Shown here one piece after another: positions 1 through 7,603 of a DNA stretch of 64,000 nucleotides. Both the position numbers and the translations under genes were made by a program. Within the stretch, counting starts at the first letter, position 1; each line of letters begins with the position of its first letter. Source of the stretch: Tritrichomonas musculus (taxonomy: Eukaryota; Parabasalia; Tritrichomonadida; Tritrichomonadidae); assembly GCA_039105265.1 (NCBI GenBank), contig JAPFFF010000004.1:6119501-6183500 (forward strand), in the 5' to 3' direction. Under the pieces are notes generated by a model, which worked only from the letters and a program-made list of their open reading frames with translations, did not search any database and was not told the origin of the DNA.

Positions 1-137
1 AGAAGTGGGCAAATCTTTTTATTTTTATATTCAAAAATTTGAAACATCAAACAATTATTTTCGATAGTTTCAAGGTCGTCTTGAGAAAACTTTTTTGATA
101 ATTTCAAATAGCCATCAACAATCATTACTTTCGGCAT
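1..137 (-). CDS. Hypothetical element gene, runs off left edge
   Basis: A minus-strand open frame begins with ATG at 137-135 (MPKVMIVDGYLKLSKK...) and continues past the window edge, so only about 45 residues can be read. It is divergent from the next gene, which starts 28 bases away on the plus strand. The short A-rich spacer between them would have to hold both promoters. I do not recognise the protein. Confidence 0.45.
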   Translation of the reverse strand, partial: MPKVMIVDGYLKLSKKFSQDDLETIENNCLMFQIFEYKNKKICPL

Positions 138-164
138 TTTGTTTTAATTTAAAAAGTAAAAAAA

Positions 165-413
165 ATGAATTACAAAAAAGAAGAATTAGAGAGCTTGAAT
201 GACCTTTTGTTTTTAATTTTGGAGTGGCGATTTGCTAGAATATCTTGGTATAGACAATATTGGATGATGAATATATTGGAAATGGCTCGGGAGGTTTTCG
301 ACAGATTGTTTATCGACGAATTCAGGGAAGTAGAGAGGAACGATGAAAATTTTATCAATCAGCTTGAGCAAATAATTTTGGAAAGATTAGAGATAGTAAT
401 TAGGAGTTTATAA
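165..413 (+). CDS. Small hypothetical element protein (82 aa), paralogue of the 80-aa gene at 7310
   Basis: It starts at the ATG after an A-rich stretch and encodes 82 residues, predicted mostly helical. Its layout matches the protein at 7310-7552 on the other strand: an N-terminal hydrophobic L-I-L helix, a charged stretch, an EFF/VFD...FIE/DEF segment, then a helix rich in I, L, E ending near the C-terminus. The two are probably diverged duplicates. The function is unknown. It is the first of a run of short plus-strand genes (165-1258) left of the integrase. Confidence 0.5.
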   Translation: MNYKKEELESLNDLLFLILEWRFARISWYRQYWMMNILEMAREVFDRLFIDEFREVERNDENFINQLEQIILERLEIVIRSL

Positions 414-430
414 AGAATGAAAAAATAAAA

Positions 431-658
431 ATGAATGATTTACATAAATTGTTTCAATATTCTGTAAACTACTTTGAGACTCCCTCCAAAGAAGAAAAAG
501 CTCTTTGGGTAGAAAAAGCTATTTGTTTAATTTATGAACTTGAAGATGATGATTTCATAGAGGAAGTAGTATTAAACGAAGATGAAGAAATTTTTATGAA
601 AAATATTCAGCAATATGCCTTTTATAAATCAAATATGAAATATCATTATAGTGGATGA
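431..658 (+). CDS. Small acidic hypothetical element protein (75 aa)
   Basis: The frame opens 17 bases after the previous stop and encodes 75 residues with an acidic centre (ELEDDDFIEEVVLNEDEE). No recognised domain, signal peptide or membrane segment. The tight spacing and the A-rich leader containing GAATGAAAA just before the ATG place it in the same expression group as its neighbours. Length and composition fit a real small viral gene, but there is no family support. Confidence 0.4.
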   Translation: MNDLHKLFQYSVNYFETPSKEEKALWVEKAICLIYELEDDDFIEEVVLNEDEEIFMKNIQQYAFYKSNMKYHYSG

Positions 659-689
659 AAATATATTTTATCATGAATGAAATATATAT

Positions 690-818
690 ATGGCTTTCGG
701 AGAATTTAATAAAAAAATTAATAATTCAACAACTTCTCTTCCTCCAAATTTTACAAGTATCAGAAATAATTTATCTTCAAATACTCCTCCTCCGAGGAGA
801 TATGCATGGGCTAAATAA
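690..818 (+). CDS. MAFG-type small peptide 1 (42 aa)
   Basis: A short frame encodes 42 residues beginning MAFGEFNKKI, with a basic, proline-containing tail (TPPPRRYAWAK). The same MAFG start occurs in three other genes of this element (841, 2940 on minus, 28819), and the sequence before the ATG (ATCATGAATGAAATAT) is repeated before two of them. A conserved beginning, shared upstream DNA and repeated occurrence argue that this is a true gene despite its size. The longer family members look like small basic membrane-active or core peptides of the adenovirus pVI/pX kind. That role is inference. Confidence 0.55.
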   Translation: MAFGEFNKKINNSTTSLPPNFTSIRNNLSSNTPPPRRYAWAK

Positions 819-840
819 ATTTTTAGCATGAATGAAAAAT

Positions 841-954
841 ATGGCTTTTGGAGAGTTTAATAAAAAAATGAAATGTACTCAAGCAAGTGATTGTGCTGTT
901 CATCCTACAATACATAGTGTTAGAGAACGTTTAGAGAGATTAGGAAATCGTTAA
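841..954 (+). CDS. MAFG-type small peptide 2 (37 aa)
   Basis: The next gene repeats the start MAFGEFNKKM and then diverges into a Cys-containing, basic tail (37 residues, ending RLERLGNR). The spacer before it carries the same GCATGAATGAAAAAT motif, 22 bases after the preceding stop. It appears to be a tandem duplicate of the gene at 690 in which only the first nine residues and the upstream motif have stayed alike, suggesting that the N-terminus itself is the functional or sorting part. Confidence 0.5.
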   Translation: MAFGEFNKKMKCTQASDCAVHPTIHSVRERLERLGNR

Positions 955-982
955 AGAAAAATATTTTTTTGATTAAAAGAAA

Positions 983-1258
983 ATGGAAGTTCTAAAAGGA
1001 GGCTTAAACTCTTTCTTCAAAGAGATGAATAAAACAATAGACGAATTAACTTATCAAGTAAATCATGAAATCTTAAACTCTTATACCCTTGATATGTGTA
1101 TTACTTTCCAAAATAATTTGATAAAACTCAAAGAAAATTTGGAGCAAAAAAGAACAAATATTGAATTAAATTTATTGAGTATCGCAAATACAAATCGTAT
1201 ATTGGAAAATATGAAAAAAGAATTTGCTGAAGTCTTAGGTTCTACTCACTCAGGATGA
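983..1258 (+). CDS. Hypothetical helical element protein (91 aa)
   Basis: Encodes 91 residues, nearly all predicted helix with heptad-like leucine and isoleucine spacing (for example NNLIKLKENLEQKR), so a short coiled coil is likely. It converges on the integrase and overlaps its 3' end by about 13 bases tail to tail, which indicates tight genome packing. No family recognised. Confidence 0.5.
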   Translation: MEVLKGGLNSFFKEMNKTIDELTYQVNHEILNSYTLDMCITFQNNLIKLKENLEQKRTNIELNLLSIANTNRILENMKKEFAEVLGSTHSG

Positions 1259-2643
1259 ATACGATATCTAGGCAAAAATTGGTCTTCTCCCGTTTCTGCA
1301 TTAACAACATGATATTTTCCTTCTTCATAACCGTTAATAAACCATAAGCCAGGCTGAATTATTGACCTTCTCTTTTGGAAAGGGTCTTTTCCATTATAAA
1401 CTTTGACATATTCAAAATCTTCTATCTGATAGCCTGGTTTATTCATAATGTTATAATTTTCTTGTAATATCCTACGACAAATATGACTCTCTAAATCTTT
1501 ATCTTTTTGAGCCATTTCGGGACTACAATCCATTCCTGAATATTTTGATAAAGTATCATGAGGAGCATGATTATATTGAATAACTAAATCTTTCAAAACT
1601 TCGGGAGTAATTTTTTCGACTCGAGCAGTATATGCCATATCTCTGAGAGTTCGAATTACTCGGTCAATAATACCTAATGAACTATGAAGAGGTTCTGTCT
1701 TAGTAGATTGTTTTGAAGGCATGAAATCTGGATAGACAGTTTTTTTCATTCTTTCGACAGTTTGAATTTTACATCCATATTTCATCATAAATTCTTTAGT
1801 CTTTGAGTCTCCAAAAGCTGGTTCAGCATCTCCGATTAACAATTTAGGACTCCATCCTTGTTGTAAAAGATTAGAGAAAGCTCGAATTATTGATGCGGTA
1901 TTTTTAATATTTTTTGTACTAACTCCTTTCGTACCTACCTTATGATTTATCAAAGTAGCATATACATATCTTGTATTAGCATTTATAGATATCAAATAAC
2001 AAAATTGATATTCAAACATTAAATCAATAAAATATGTATCAGGGTCTGCTACTTTATGAAGAAAATATTTTTTGTTCTCTTCTACAGGAAAGACTTGATT
2101 TGGCTCATCTTGACGGTCAGAAACTTCTAAATTTAGGTTTGATTCCTGTAATTTATTTATCTTCTTTTGACTCTTGAAAGCATAATACTTTACTTGATGC
2201 TCAGAAGGGTCATACTCTATATAATTTCCTGGGTTTGTATTAATTTTTTTCAAATAAATTTCATACCATTCATCCATAGAATGTTTATCTCTATCTTTTT
2301 TCCAACCTTTAGTTAATCTCTCAAATTGTTTAGGAGTTAATTCTCCTTCATAATTACTTCGAAAAAGGACATAATCTTCAAGTTTGTTTTCGAAAGAATC
2401 GGAGGAATCAACTATTATTTTCTCCGGGGAGTCTTCAACTTCTTGAGCCAACTTACGATAATAATTTTCATATTTCTTATATATTTTCTGAAGTTCTTGA
2501 GGATTTCTTTTAGCCAAAAGCTTTCCTGACTTTAATTGTTTTATTTCGTTTAAGGTTTTGAATTTAGATTTTTTCTCTGCTTCTGACAATAAATATTCCC
2601 ATAAATTTTGTCCTTCTTTAGTTAAAATTTCTTCATTAGACAT
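1246..2643 (-). CDS. Retroviral-type (rve) integrase of Polinton kind
   Basis: A 465-residue protein starting at ATG 2643. Residues about 185-340 form an RNase H-fold integrase core: the strand with D207 (TYFIDLMF), D272 in the segment LLIGDAEPAFGD, and the third catalytic region with HSSLGIIDRVIRTLRD at about 320-335, a string typical of Polinton/Maverick integrases. The C-terminal part (about 390-465, EYVKVYNGKDPFQKRR...FLPRYRIHPE) looks like the SH3/chromo-like tail of these enzymes. The first 170 residues are charged and helical with no clear zinc finger. The enzyme would join element ends to host DNA. It lies on the opposite strand to the primase-helicase. Confidence 0.9.
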   Translation of the reverse strand: MSNEEILTKEGQNLWEYLLSEAEKKSKFKTLNEIKQLKSGKLLAKRNPQELQKIYKKYENYYRKLAQEVEDSPEKIIVDSSDSFENKLEDYVLFRSNYEGELTPKQFERLTKGWKKDRDKHSMDEWYEIYLKKINTNPGNYIEYDPSEHQVKYYAFKSQKKINKLQESNLNLEVSDRQDEPNQVFPVEENKKYFLHKVADPDTYFIDLMFEYQFCYLISINANTRYVYATLINHKVGTKGVSTKNIKNTASIIRAFSNLLQQGWSPKLLIGDAEPAFGDSKTKEFMMKYGCKIQTVERMKKTVYPDFMPSKQSTKTEPLHSSLGIIDRVIRTLRDMAYTARVEKITPEVLKDLVIQYNHAPHDTLSKYSGMDCSPEMAQKDKDLESHICRRILQENYNIMNKPGYQIEDFEYVKVYNGKDPFQKRRSIIQPGLWFINGYEEGKYHVVNAETGEDQFLPRYRIHPE

Positions 2644-2699
2644 TTATATATTTTTGTCTTAATTTTAAAGTGTATGATTTTATTTTTTCTCTACGATAA

Positions 2700-2945
2700 A
2701 TGGATTTCCAAAACATAGAAGGATTACCTCCTTTGAAAAAGCCTCACGAACGAAAAACTTTTGCTACTCCTACCTTAAAAATTATTCATTCAAGGATTCA
2801 ATACTACTATAAAGTTCTCAAGAGCGACCCTCCAGAAGACCCAAAAAAATTACAGAGATATCAAAAAATAAAAGCAAAATATGAACAGTCAATAAAAATA
2901 AGGAATTTATTAAAGAAAGCAGTAAAAAATTTATATTCGTTATGA
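2700..2945 (+). CDS. Small basic hypothetical element protein (81 aa)
   Basis: An 81-residue lysine-rich protein (for example KILKSDPPEDPKKLQRYQK-type segments with many K and Y) that starts 57 bases upstream of the integrase start on the other strand, so the two are divergent. It ends by overlapping the last codons of the MAFG gene on the minus strand by six bases. Basic charge suggests nucleic-acid or capsid contact, but no family is recognised. Confidence 0.45.
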   Translation: MDFQNIEGLPPLKKPHERKTFATPTLKIIHSRIQYYYKVLKSDPPEDPKKLQRYQKIKAKYEQSIKIRNLLKKAVKNLYSL

Positions 2946-3173
2946 TTTAGGTATTACATTTCCATTATCATCAAAATAGGTATATCCATCATTACCTAAA
3001 TATTGAGAAACAGGATTGTTTGAATTATCGAATTTAGGAATTTTTTCAGCAATTTTTCCGACGACAGGAATTTTTTCAATTACTGACTTTGTTTTATTCC
3101 AGCCATGTTTAAAGCCATCAGCAAAGTCTTTTACCCCTTCTTTTAACTTTTTGAAGAATGAACCAAAAGCCAT
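2940..3173 (-). CDS. MAFG-type amphipathic peptide 3 (77 aa)
   Basis: The protein begins MAFGSFFKKLKEGVKDF and continues with amphipathic basic helices separated by glycines and prolines (KIPVVGKIAEKIPKF). Its start matches the 103-residue protein at 28819 (MAFGSFGKKIKEGWNK) and the two tiny genes at 690 and 841. Such small glycine/lysine-rich amphipathic proteins occur as minor virion or membrane-lytic components in adenoviruses and related viruses (pVI and pX type); I infer a similar role. The sequence ahead of the ATG carries ATCATGAATGAAATAT, as at 690. Confidence 0.6.
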   Translation of the reverse strand: MAFGSFFKKLKEGVKDFADGFKHGWNKTKSVIEKIPVVGKIAEKIPKFDNSNNPVSQYLGNDGYTYFDDNGNVIPKS

Positions 3174-3348
3174 ATTTCATTCATGATAAAAATAATTGTG
3201 AGGTGAAATATTTTTTTTGTTTCCTCGTCAAGGACATTATCATTTTTTTGATGAAAAATTGTGATGTGACATATTCTTACTCTGTCAAGATATATTTCCT
3301 TATTAAGTCAATCAATCACTTCACAAAAATATTTATCTTGGATAAAAC
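3174..3348. promoter_or_regulatory. Divergent promoter region between MAFG gene and primase-helicase
   Basis: This 175-base spacer separates two divergent genes. On the minus strand it holds ATCATGAATGAAATAT directly before the ATG. On the plus strand, AATCACTTCACAAAA about 20 bases before the primase ATG resembles the trichomonad initiator. In between are two partly repeated blocks containing GTCAAG and GTGATGTGA-like words. A plus-strand open frame that crosses the spacer is low-complexity and is not called. Confidence 0.4.
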
Positions 3349-5784
3349 ATGACTACCGACATAGTGAAGAAAACAGGAAGTATTTTCTTTATTGATTGTT
3401 TTGCTTGGCCAAAGAAGAAAATCCCTCTCCAAATCGACTACAATGACATAGATACTTGGCTTTTTGAAAAAATCCCTTTGAATGAAGTCTTATGTTATGA
3501 TAGTCATTATCATTTATACTTTGATTTCGATTCTATTTCTAGTGAAGAAGACTATCAAAAAGTCTTAAATTGGCTTGATTCTTTGACAGAAACCTTCGGT
3601 CCATACACAATAGGAGGATATACCAATTCTGAAACTTTAGCTGAGAAAACTGGCTTAAGATATTATCCAGAAGGAGACCATTTTTGCTCTATTCATACAA
3701 TTTACTATACAACGAAGATAAAGGGAAAAGAGCTTCAAGAAATAATGAAATATTCAAAAAAAGGAGGATTCGAATATAATATCAATGAATTTTGCGACCC
3801 AAATGTCTATAAATTAGAATCCAGACAACTTTTCAGGCATGCCTTATCTAACAAGATTTCTTCTCAAGGAGACCCTTCAAATAAATTAAATCACGGAAAT
3901 TTGCTAAACAATGCCTTGCCTTCTCAGCATGTCGTCCAAATTAAAGGAGATGAAAAAGAAATTCCAAGAGAAGTTTGGTCAAAAGTTTTTCAGAAAAAAA
4001 TTAAGACAAAAAGTAAAACAAAAAACGAAGTTGTAGTTAAAGAAGACAGTAATGCAAGAAAGGTATTTCAGGCAGATGACTTCGAAATAAATGAAAATTT
4101 GATTATCCTCTCTCCTGAAGAATTACTTCATTTACTTAATCATTTTGACCCAGTTTTTGATAATTTCGAGAAAGTAGTCATAAATTTATTCCATTCTCCT
4201 TACGAAAAAGAAGTCATAACAGATTTGGTCAAAGAATGGTATTTTCAAGATGATGACCATCACAATATGAATACAATAGACCAATATTCAGACCAATACT
4301 ATGAAAAAGTCGTCTCCAATAAATGGTTCTTCTCTATATTGAAGCATTTAGATTATGAAATTAGGAAAGAATTTTATGAAAAATATTCCAATAATAATAT
4401 AGATGAAGAAGCAAAAGTTGATTTAACAGACTCTTTTTCTCTATTCGATATTCGGAAGAAAAACTATAGAAAGAATGACGGAATAAGAGTAGGAGAATTC
4501 TTATCAGATTTGAAGAAAGTTTTGGTCGTCGTAGATACTGCAAAAACTCTTTATTTCATTAAAGATACTAACGAAGATGGTCAAACTATGAAATTCTCTC
4601 CTATAGACCACCATGATTTCGAAAACAAAATGAAGTCTATAAATTTAGGATACTACATGGAGAAAAAGACTAAGAAAACAATTACTGCATATCAAGTTTA
4701 TTCTGCAGGAGTAAACAAGAACATTTTCATGAAAAAACAAATTCGATTTTTCACTGATAATGACGACTTTTTCAATGTCTTTCATGGATATTTATATCAG
4801 CCCCTCGAAGATGTTGATATGCCTGTTATTCAACCCTTTTTGAACCATATCAAGGATATTATAGCAGATAAGAATGAAGAATTATATGAATTTATCTTAA
4901 ATTGGGTGTCGTATATAATTCAAAATCCTAATGGCAAAACCGAAACTGCTATTGTCTTGACAGGAAAATATGGTACTGGCAAAAATACTTTTACAAATGC
5001 TATATGCCAATTATTAAAGGGATATTCTGTCGAAAACGTTAATAAAATCGACAATATTGTTGGCAAAAATAATTCCTTGCTGGAGAATAAGAAATTGATA
5101 ATCTGTAATGAATTATCGTCTGCAGACTCAAATCAGTTTATAGATTTCGATACTTTGAAGTCTATTATTACAGATACATCAATAATAATTTCCGAAAAAT
5201 ATCAACCTTCTAGAGCATCAGAAAATGTTGTTAATTTAATCTTTGTATCGAATCATGACTGCCCAATTCAGATATTAAAAGGGGATAGACGATATGTTGT
5301 TTCAGAGACTTCAGCAGAAAAAATTGATGATAAAGAATACTGGAAAAATCTCGAAAAAACAATGACTTATGACAAATTCTATCCTAATTTATTTACTTAT
5401 TTTGTCAAAAGAAATATCTCAGACTGGGATAAAAGAGTATTGCCTCACACTGCTGCTAGAGAAAGAATTATTAATAACTCAAAAAGTCCTTATGAAATGT
5501 TTATTACTGAGTATCTAGATGAATTCAAAGAAGGTTGGTCAAAGAAAGGGGCATATGCAGTTTATAAGAATTTTGCTAAAGAGTATGGCTTCAGAGAAGT
5601 CAAAGTAACAACTTTTAATTCAAAGATTGACCCATTTTGTTTGGCTGATTGTAGAGTTGAAGAATATGGAAAAAGAGTTAGAGCTTTCAAGTTAAAACGT
5701 GAATGTGTCGCTCAATTTGAAAAAGAAAGAGAAGATGAATATATGGACGAGAATCCAAATGAGTTATTACCTCAAGATATTTAA
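3349..5784 (+). CDS. Primase-helicase: archaeo-eukaryotic primase fused to D5-like SF3 helicase
   Basis: An 811-residue replication protein. The N-terminal third shows archaeo-eukaryotic primase motifs in order: DFD in HLYFDFDSIS (about 59-61), SIH in FCSIHTIYY (114-116), and DPNVYKLESRQLFRHA (150-165), the usual third motif with the following arginine segment. Around 538-546 is the SF3 Walker A GKYGTGKNTF, followed by NKKLIICNELSS as Walker B and LIFVSNHDCP as motif C. This architecture is found in virophages, Polinton-like viruses and large DNA viruses. It would prime and unwind DNA for replication. In classical Polintons, including those of Trichomonas, replication rests on protein-primed polymerase B, which is not visible here. 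An initiator-like TCACTTCAC lies upstream. Confidence 0.88.
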   Translation: MTTDIVKKTGSIFFIDCFAWPKKKIPLQIDYNDIDTWLFEKIPLNEVLCYDSHYHLYFDFDSISSEEDYQKVLNWLDSLTETFGPYTIGGYTNSETLAEKTGLRYYPEGDHFCSIHTIYYTTKIKGKELQEIMKYSKKGGFEYNINEFCDPNVYKLESRQLFRHALSNKISSQGDPSNKLNHGNLLNNALPSQHVVQIKGDEKEIPREVWSKVFQKKIKTKSKTKNEVVVKEDSNARKVFQADDFEINENLIILSPEELLHLLNHFDPVFDNFEKVVINLFHSPYEKEVITDLVKEWYFQDDDHHNMNTIDQYSDQYYEKVVSNKWFFSILKHLDYEIRKEFYEKYSNNNIDEEAKVDLTDSFSLFDIRKKNYRKNDGIRVGEFLSDLKKVLVVVDTAKTLYFIKDTNEDGQTMKFSPIDHHDFENKMKSINLGYYMEKKTKKTITAYQVYSAGVNKNIFMKKQIRFFTDNDDFFNVFHGYLYQPLEDVDMPVIQPFLNHIKDIIADKNEELYEFILNWVSYIIQNPNGKTETAIVLTGKYGTGKNTFTNAICQLLKGYSVENVNKIDNIVGKNNSLLENKKLIICNELSSADSNQFIDFDTLKSIITDTSIIISEKYQPSRASENVVNLIFVSNHDCPIQILKGDRRYVVSETSAEKIDDKEYWKNLEKTMTYDKFYPNLFTYFVKRNISDWDKRVLPHTAARERIINNSKSPYEMFITEYLDEFKEGWSKKGAYAVYKNFAKEYGFREVKVTTFNSKIDPFCLADCRVEEYGKRVRAFKLKRECVAQFEKEREDEYMDENPNELLPQDI

Positions 5785-5885
5785 GAAAAAATTAATAAAT
5801 AAAAAAATAAGATTTAAAAATGAATTTTTTTTACTCTTGGCTATCTCATAAGAACAATGAAAATAAAAAAAAAAAATAAAAAAAA

Positions 5886-5905
5886 TTAAGAAAAATTATT
5901 GTTTA
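5886..5905 (-). terminator. Candidate 3' processing motif, copy 1
   Basis: The 20-mer TTAAGAAAAATTATTGTTTA (plus strand) lies one base from the stop codon of the minus-strand gene at 5907. An identical 20-mer lies one base from the stop of the gene at 6959, and a shorter version follows the gene at 29854. Position and identity suggest a 3' end or polyadenylation signal shared by these genes; the activity is inferred. Confidence 0.35.
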
Positions 5906-5906
5906 G

Positions 5907-6311
5907 TTAGAGATTTAGTTCTTTTCTAAGAAGGTAGACGAGACTCTTTTTTATTGTTCTTTTTTCTTTTAACCATTTCGGTAAGAGTTTAAGTCTAGCT
6001 TTGTCCATCGGAGTAAGTGGCAAAATCTTGCCTCTTAAATCGTCCCAGTCCTTTTTGAACACCCTGAGCCAATACTCGTTTTCCCAGTACTGCTCAGAGA
6101 GGATTTGTAAATAACCGTTAGATGGAGTTGCGTCATCCGTAAGTTTTGTCTCGATTATTTCCTCGATCGTTTTTGGTTCTTTCGTAGTTTCGGGCTCTTT
6201 CGTAGTTTCGGGCTGTTTCGTAGTTTCGGGCTGTTTCGTAGGCTTTCGTTGATTGGGGTTATAGGGCCCTAAGACCTTTTCAACTAAGTTGTGGGTTAGT
6301 ATGCCAGACAT
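5907..6311 (-). CDS. Hypothetical element protein with KEPETT repeats (134 aa)
   Basis: A 134-residue protein with four tandem hexapeptides (KQPETT/KEPETT) at about 26-49, forming a flexible Pro/Thr/Glu linker. It is followed by a folded-looking basic C-terminal half with several tryptophans (YWENEYWLRVFKKDWDD) ending in a lysine-rich helix. It heads the cluster of small minus-strand genes to the right of the primase-helicase. The gene starts with ATG after TCATTTTTATTT. The function is unknown; a tethered DNA- or protein-binding domain is plausible. Confidence 0.5.
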   Translation of the reverse strand: MSGILTHNLVEKVLGPYNPNQRKPTKQPETTKQPETTKEPETTKEPKTIEEIIETKLTDDATPSNGYLQILSEQYWENEYWLRVFKKDWDDLRGKILPLTPMDKARLKLLPKWLKEKRTIKKSLVYLLRKELNL

Positions 6312-6342
6312 AAATAAAAATGAAAATCTGACAGCTACCGTT

Positions 6343-6438
6343 CTCTGAAAAAGTTTTATTAGCCAACATCCTCTGAAAAAGTTTTATTAGCCAACATCCT
6401 CTGAAAAAGTTTTATTAGCCAACATCCTCTGAAAAAGT
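6343..6438. repeat. 28-bp tandem repeat, about 3.4 copies
   Basis: The unit CTCTGAAAAAGTTTTATTAG plus CCAACATC is repeated three times without change and a fourth time in part. The core CCAACA(T/C)CCTC(T/A)GAAAAA recurs at 10,610-10,690 and near 30,340, so it is an element-wide dispersed word. It lies in the spacer between two minus-strand genes, just upstream of the gene at 5907. A regulatory or replication role is possible. Confidence 0.7.
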
Positions 6439-6462
6439 GAAAAATGTAAAAAAAAATGTTTA

Positions 6463-6849
6463 TTAAAATCTAGTTGCTTCTTCAGGACTCAAGATATGAA
6501 GGTCTTGTGTAAAAGAAGAATCAGCGTCTATTTTAAACACATCTTCTTCCTTTTCAAAAAAGTCTAGAGGATCGACTTGGACTTCCTCATCGACATGTAC
6601 TATTATGCGTTGTTGTCTTGGAGCTGGAGTCTTGTATAGATTTTGGAGGTCTTCGTTCATTTGTTTGACGAATTTCATATGCTGACAGAGCGCTTCGGTA
6701 ATAAACTTTGTCTCGGTCCATACTTTTTGAATCAGGTCTGGAGTATCCATAATGGTGCTGCTCAATACTTGTATAGTCTCCTCATTGATAACGAGAGCTT
6801 TGTTTTTAATAGCTTCCTGCCTTTGCTTGTCATGTTGGTTTCGCGACAT
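6463..6849 (-). CDS. Hypothetical element protein (128 aa), helical
   Basis: A 128-residue protein, helical in the first two thirds and acidic towards the C-terminus (DEEVQVDPLDFFEKEEDVF). No family recognised. The ATG at 6849-6847 is preceded six bases upstream by TCACTTCATTT (6856-6866 read on the minus strand), the same motif as before the genes at 8872, 8191 and (with one change) 6959. Confidence 0.5.
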   Translation of the reverse strand: MSRNQHDKQRQEAIKNKALVINEETIQVLSSTIMDTPDLIQKVWTETKFITEALCQHMKFVKQMNEDLQNLYKTPAPRQQRIIVHVDEEVQVDPLDFFEKEEDVFKIDADSSFTQDLHILSPEEATRF

Positions 6850-6855
6850 ATATAG

Positions 6856-6866
6856 AAATGAAGTGA
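6856..6866 (-). promoter_or_regulatory. Initiator-like motif TCACTTCATTT
   Basis: On the coding strand TCACTTCATTT lies six bases before the ATG of the gene at 6463-6849. Near-identical copies stand 6-8 bases before three more left-arm genes (7277-7287, 8823-8833, 9296-9306). The trichomonad initiator is TCA followed by a pyrimidine and A/T, close to short 5' ends, so host polymerase II could start transcription here. Confidence 0.5.
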
Positions 6867-6937
6867 TTTTGAATCAGCTCATAGAAAAAGTTCAAGTTAG
6901 ATGTTCCTTGTCAGGTCAACGAAAAAAATAATAATAT

Positions 6938-6957
6938 TTAAGAAAAATTATTGTTTA
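6938..6957 (-). terminator. Candidate 3' processing motif, copy 2
   Basis: This is an exact second copy of the 20-mer at 5886-5905, again one base from a minus-strand stop codon (gene at 6959-7270). Identity at such a fixed position in an otherwise diverged region supports a functional 3' signal or a recent segmental duplication of gene ends. Confidence 0.35.
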
Positions 6958-6958
6958 T

Positions 6959-7270
6959 TTATGATTTGTTTTCTTTTTTATTTAAGGCAATAATTTTTGC
7001 AAAATCTCCTACTGCATTATTGTAAAATAAGCAGCGTTCCTTATATTCTTTACAATATTTTTCCTCTCTCTTTATCCATCCTCTTAGGCGGGGGAGGCGA
7101 TAAGAATCTAAATCAGTTCTTTCTGAACTATCAAGAGCCATAATACGGCCGAATTCTTTCATGTAGAGATCTAGGTAGTGTTTATGAATTTCATAGCAGC
7201 GTGCGTCTTTCATACATTCCTGTTCCAAATTTTTAATAACCAAGGAGTAGTCGTTTGGTCGGAAAGACAT
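6959..7270 (-). CDS. Hypothetical element protein (103 aa)
   Basis: A 103-residue helical protein with regularly spaced tyrosines and paired cysteines (KYCKEYKERC). No family recognised. A motif close to the left-arm initiator (TCAGTTCATTT, 7277-7287) stands six bases upstream of its ATG. It is one of four consecutive small minus-strand genes with the same promoter type. Confidence 0.45.
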   Translation of the reverse strand: MSFRPNDYSLVIKNLEQECMKDARCYEIHKHYLDLYMKEFGRIMALDSSERTDLDSYRLPRLRGWIKREEKYCKEYKERCLFYNNAVGDFAKIIALNKKENKS

Positions 7271-7309
7271 TGAAAAAAATGAACTGACTGTGCTCCGTCA
7301 AGTTTTTTC

Positions 7310-7552
7310 TTAAAAAAGTACTATATTTATCAATTTGGCTAAAGACTCTAATTCTTGAATAAGCATCGCTTCAATCATGTTTAAATATGATTTATCGTTT
7401 TTGAAATTTTCAATAAATTTTGAATCAAAAAATTCTTTTGACTTTTCGATAATCTCATCGTAAATCTCAGATTGAAAATATTCATTATCTTCCGTTCTCA
7501 TTTTCAGAATAAGTTGGAAAATTTTTGAGATGTTTAAAATTTTTGAATTCAT
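7310..7552 (-). CDS. Small helical element protein (80 aa), paralogue of the gene at 165
   Basis: I start this gene at the ATG at 7552 (MNSKILNISKIFQLILK). The frame stays open further upstream, but that part lies inside the proline-repeat gene on the other strand and reads as its shadow. The 80 residues resemble the 82-residue protein at 165-413 in the order of hydrophobic and charged segments (QLILK..., SKEFFDSKFIENFK, AMLIQELESLAKLI). The gene is divergent from the proline-repeat gene at 7604 with about 50 bases between the starts. Confidence 0.5.
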   Translation of the reverse strand: MNSKILNISKIFQLILKMRTEDNEYFQSEIYDEIIEKSKEFFDSKFIENFKNDKSYLNMIEAMLIQELESLAKLINIVLF

Positions 7553-7603
7553 TTGAATAAAAATAAAAAAAATTATTTCTTCAAGATACTTCACTTTTTG
7601 AAA

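Noticed and set aside
5817-5879. Short frame starting MNFFYSWLSHK after the primase-helicase
   Set aside because: Only 19 codons, ending in a lysine run from poly-A; nothing supports it beyond an ATG.
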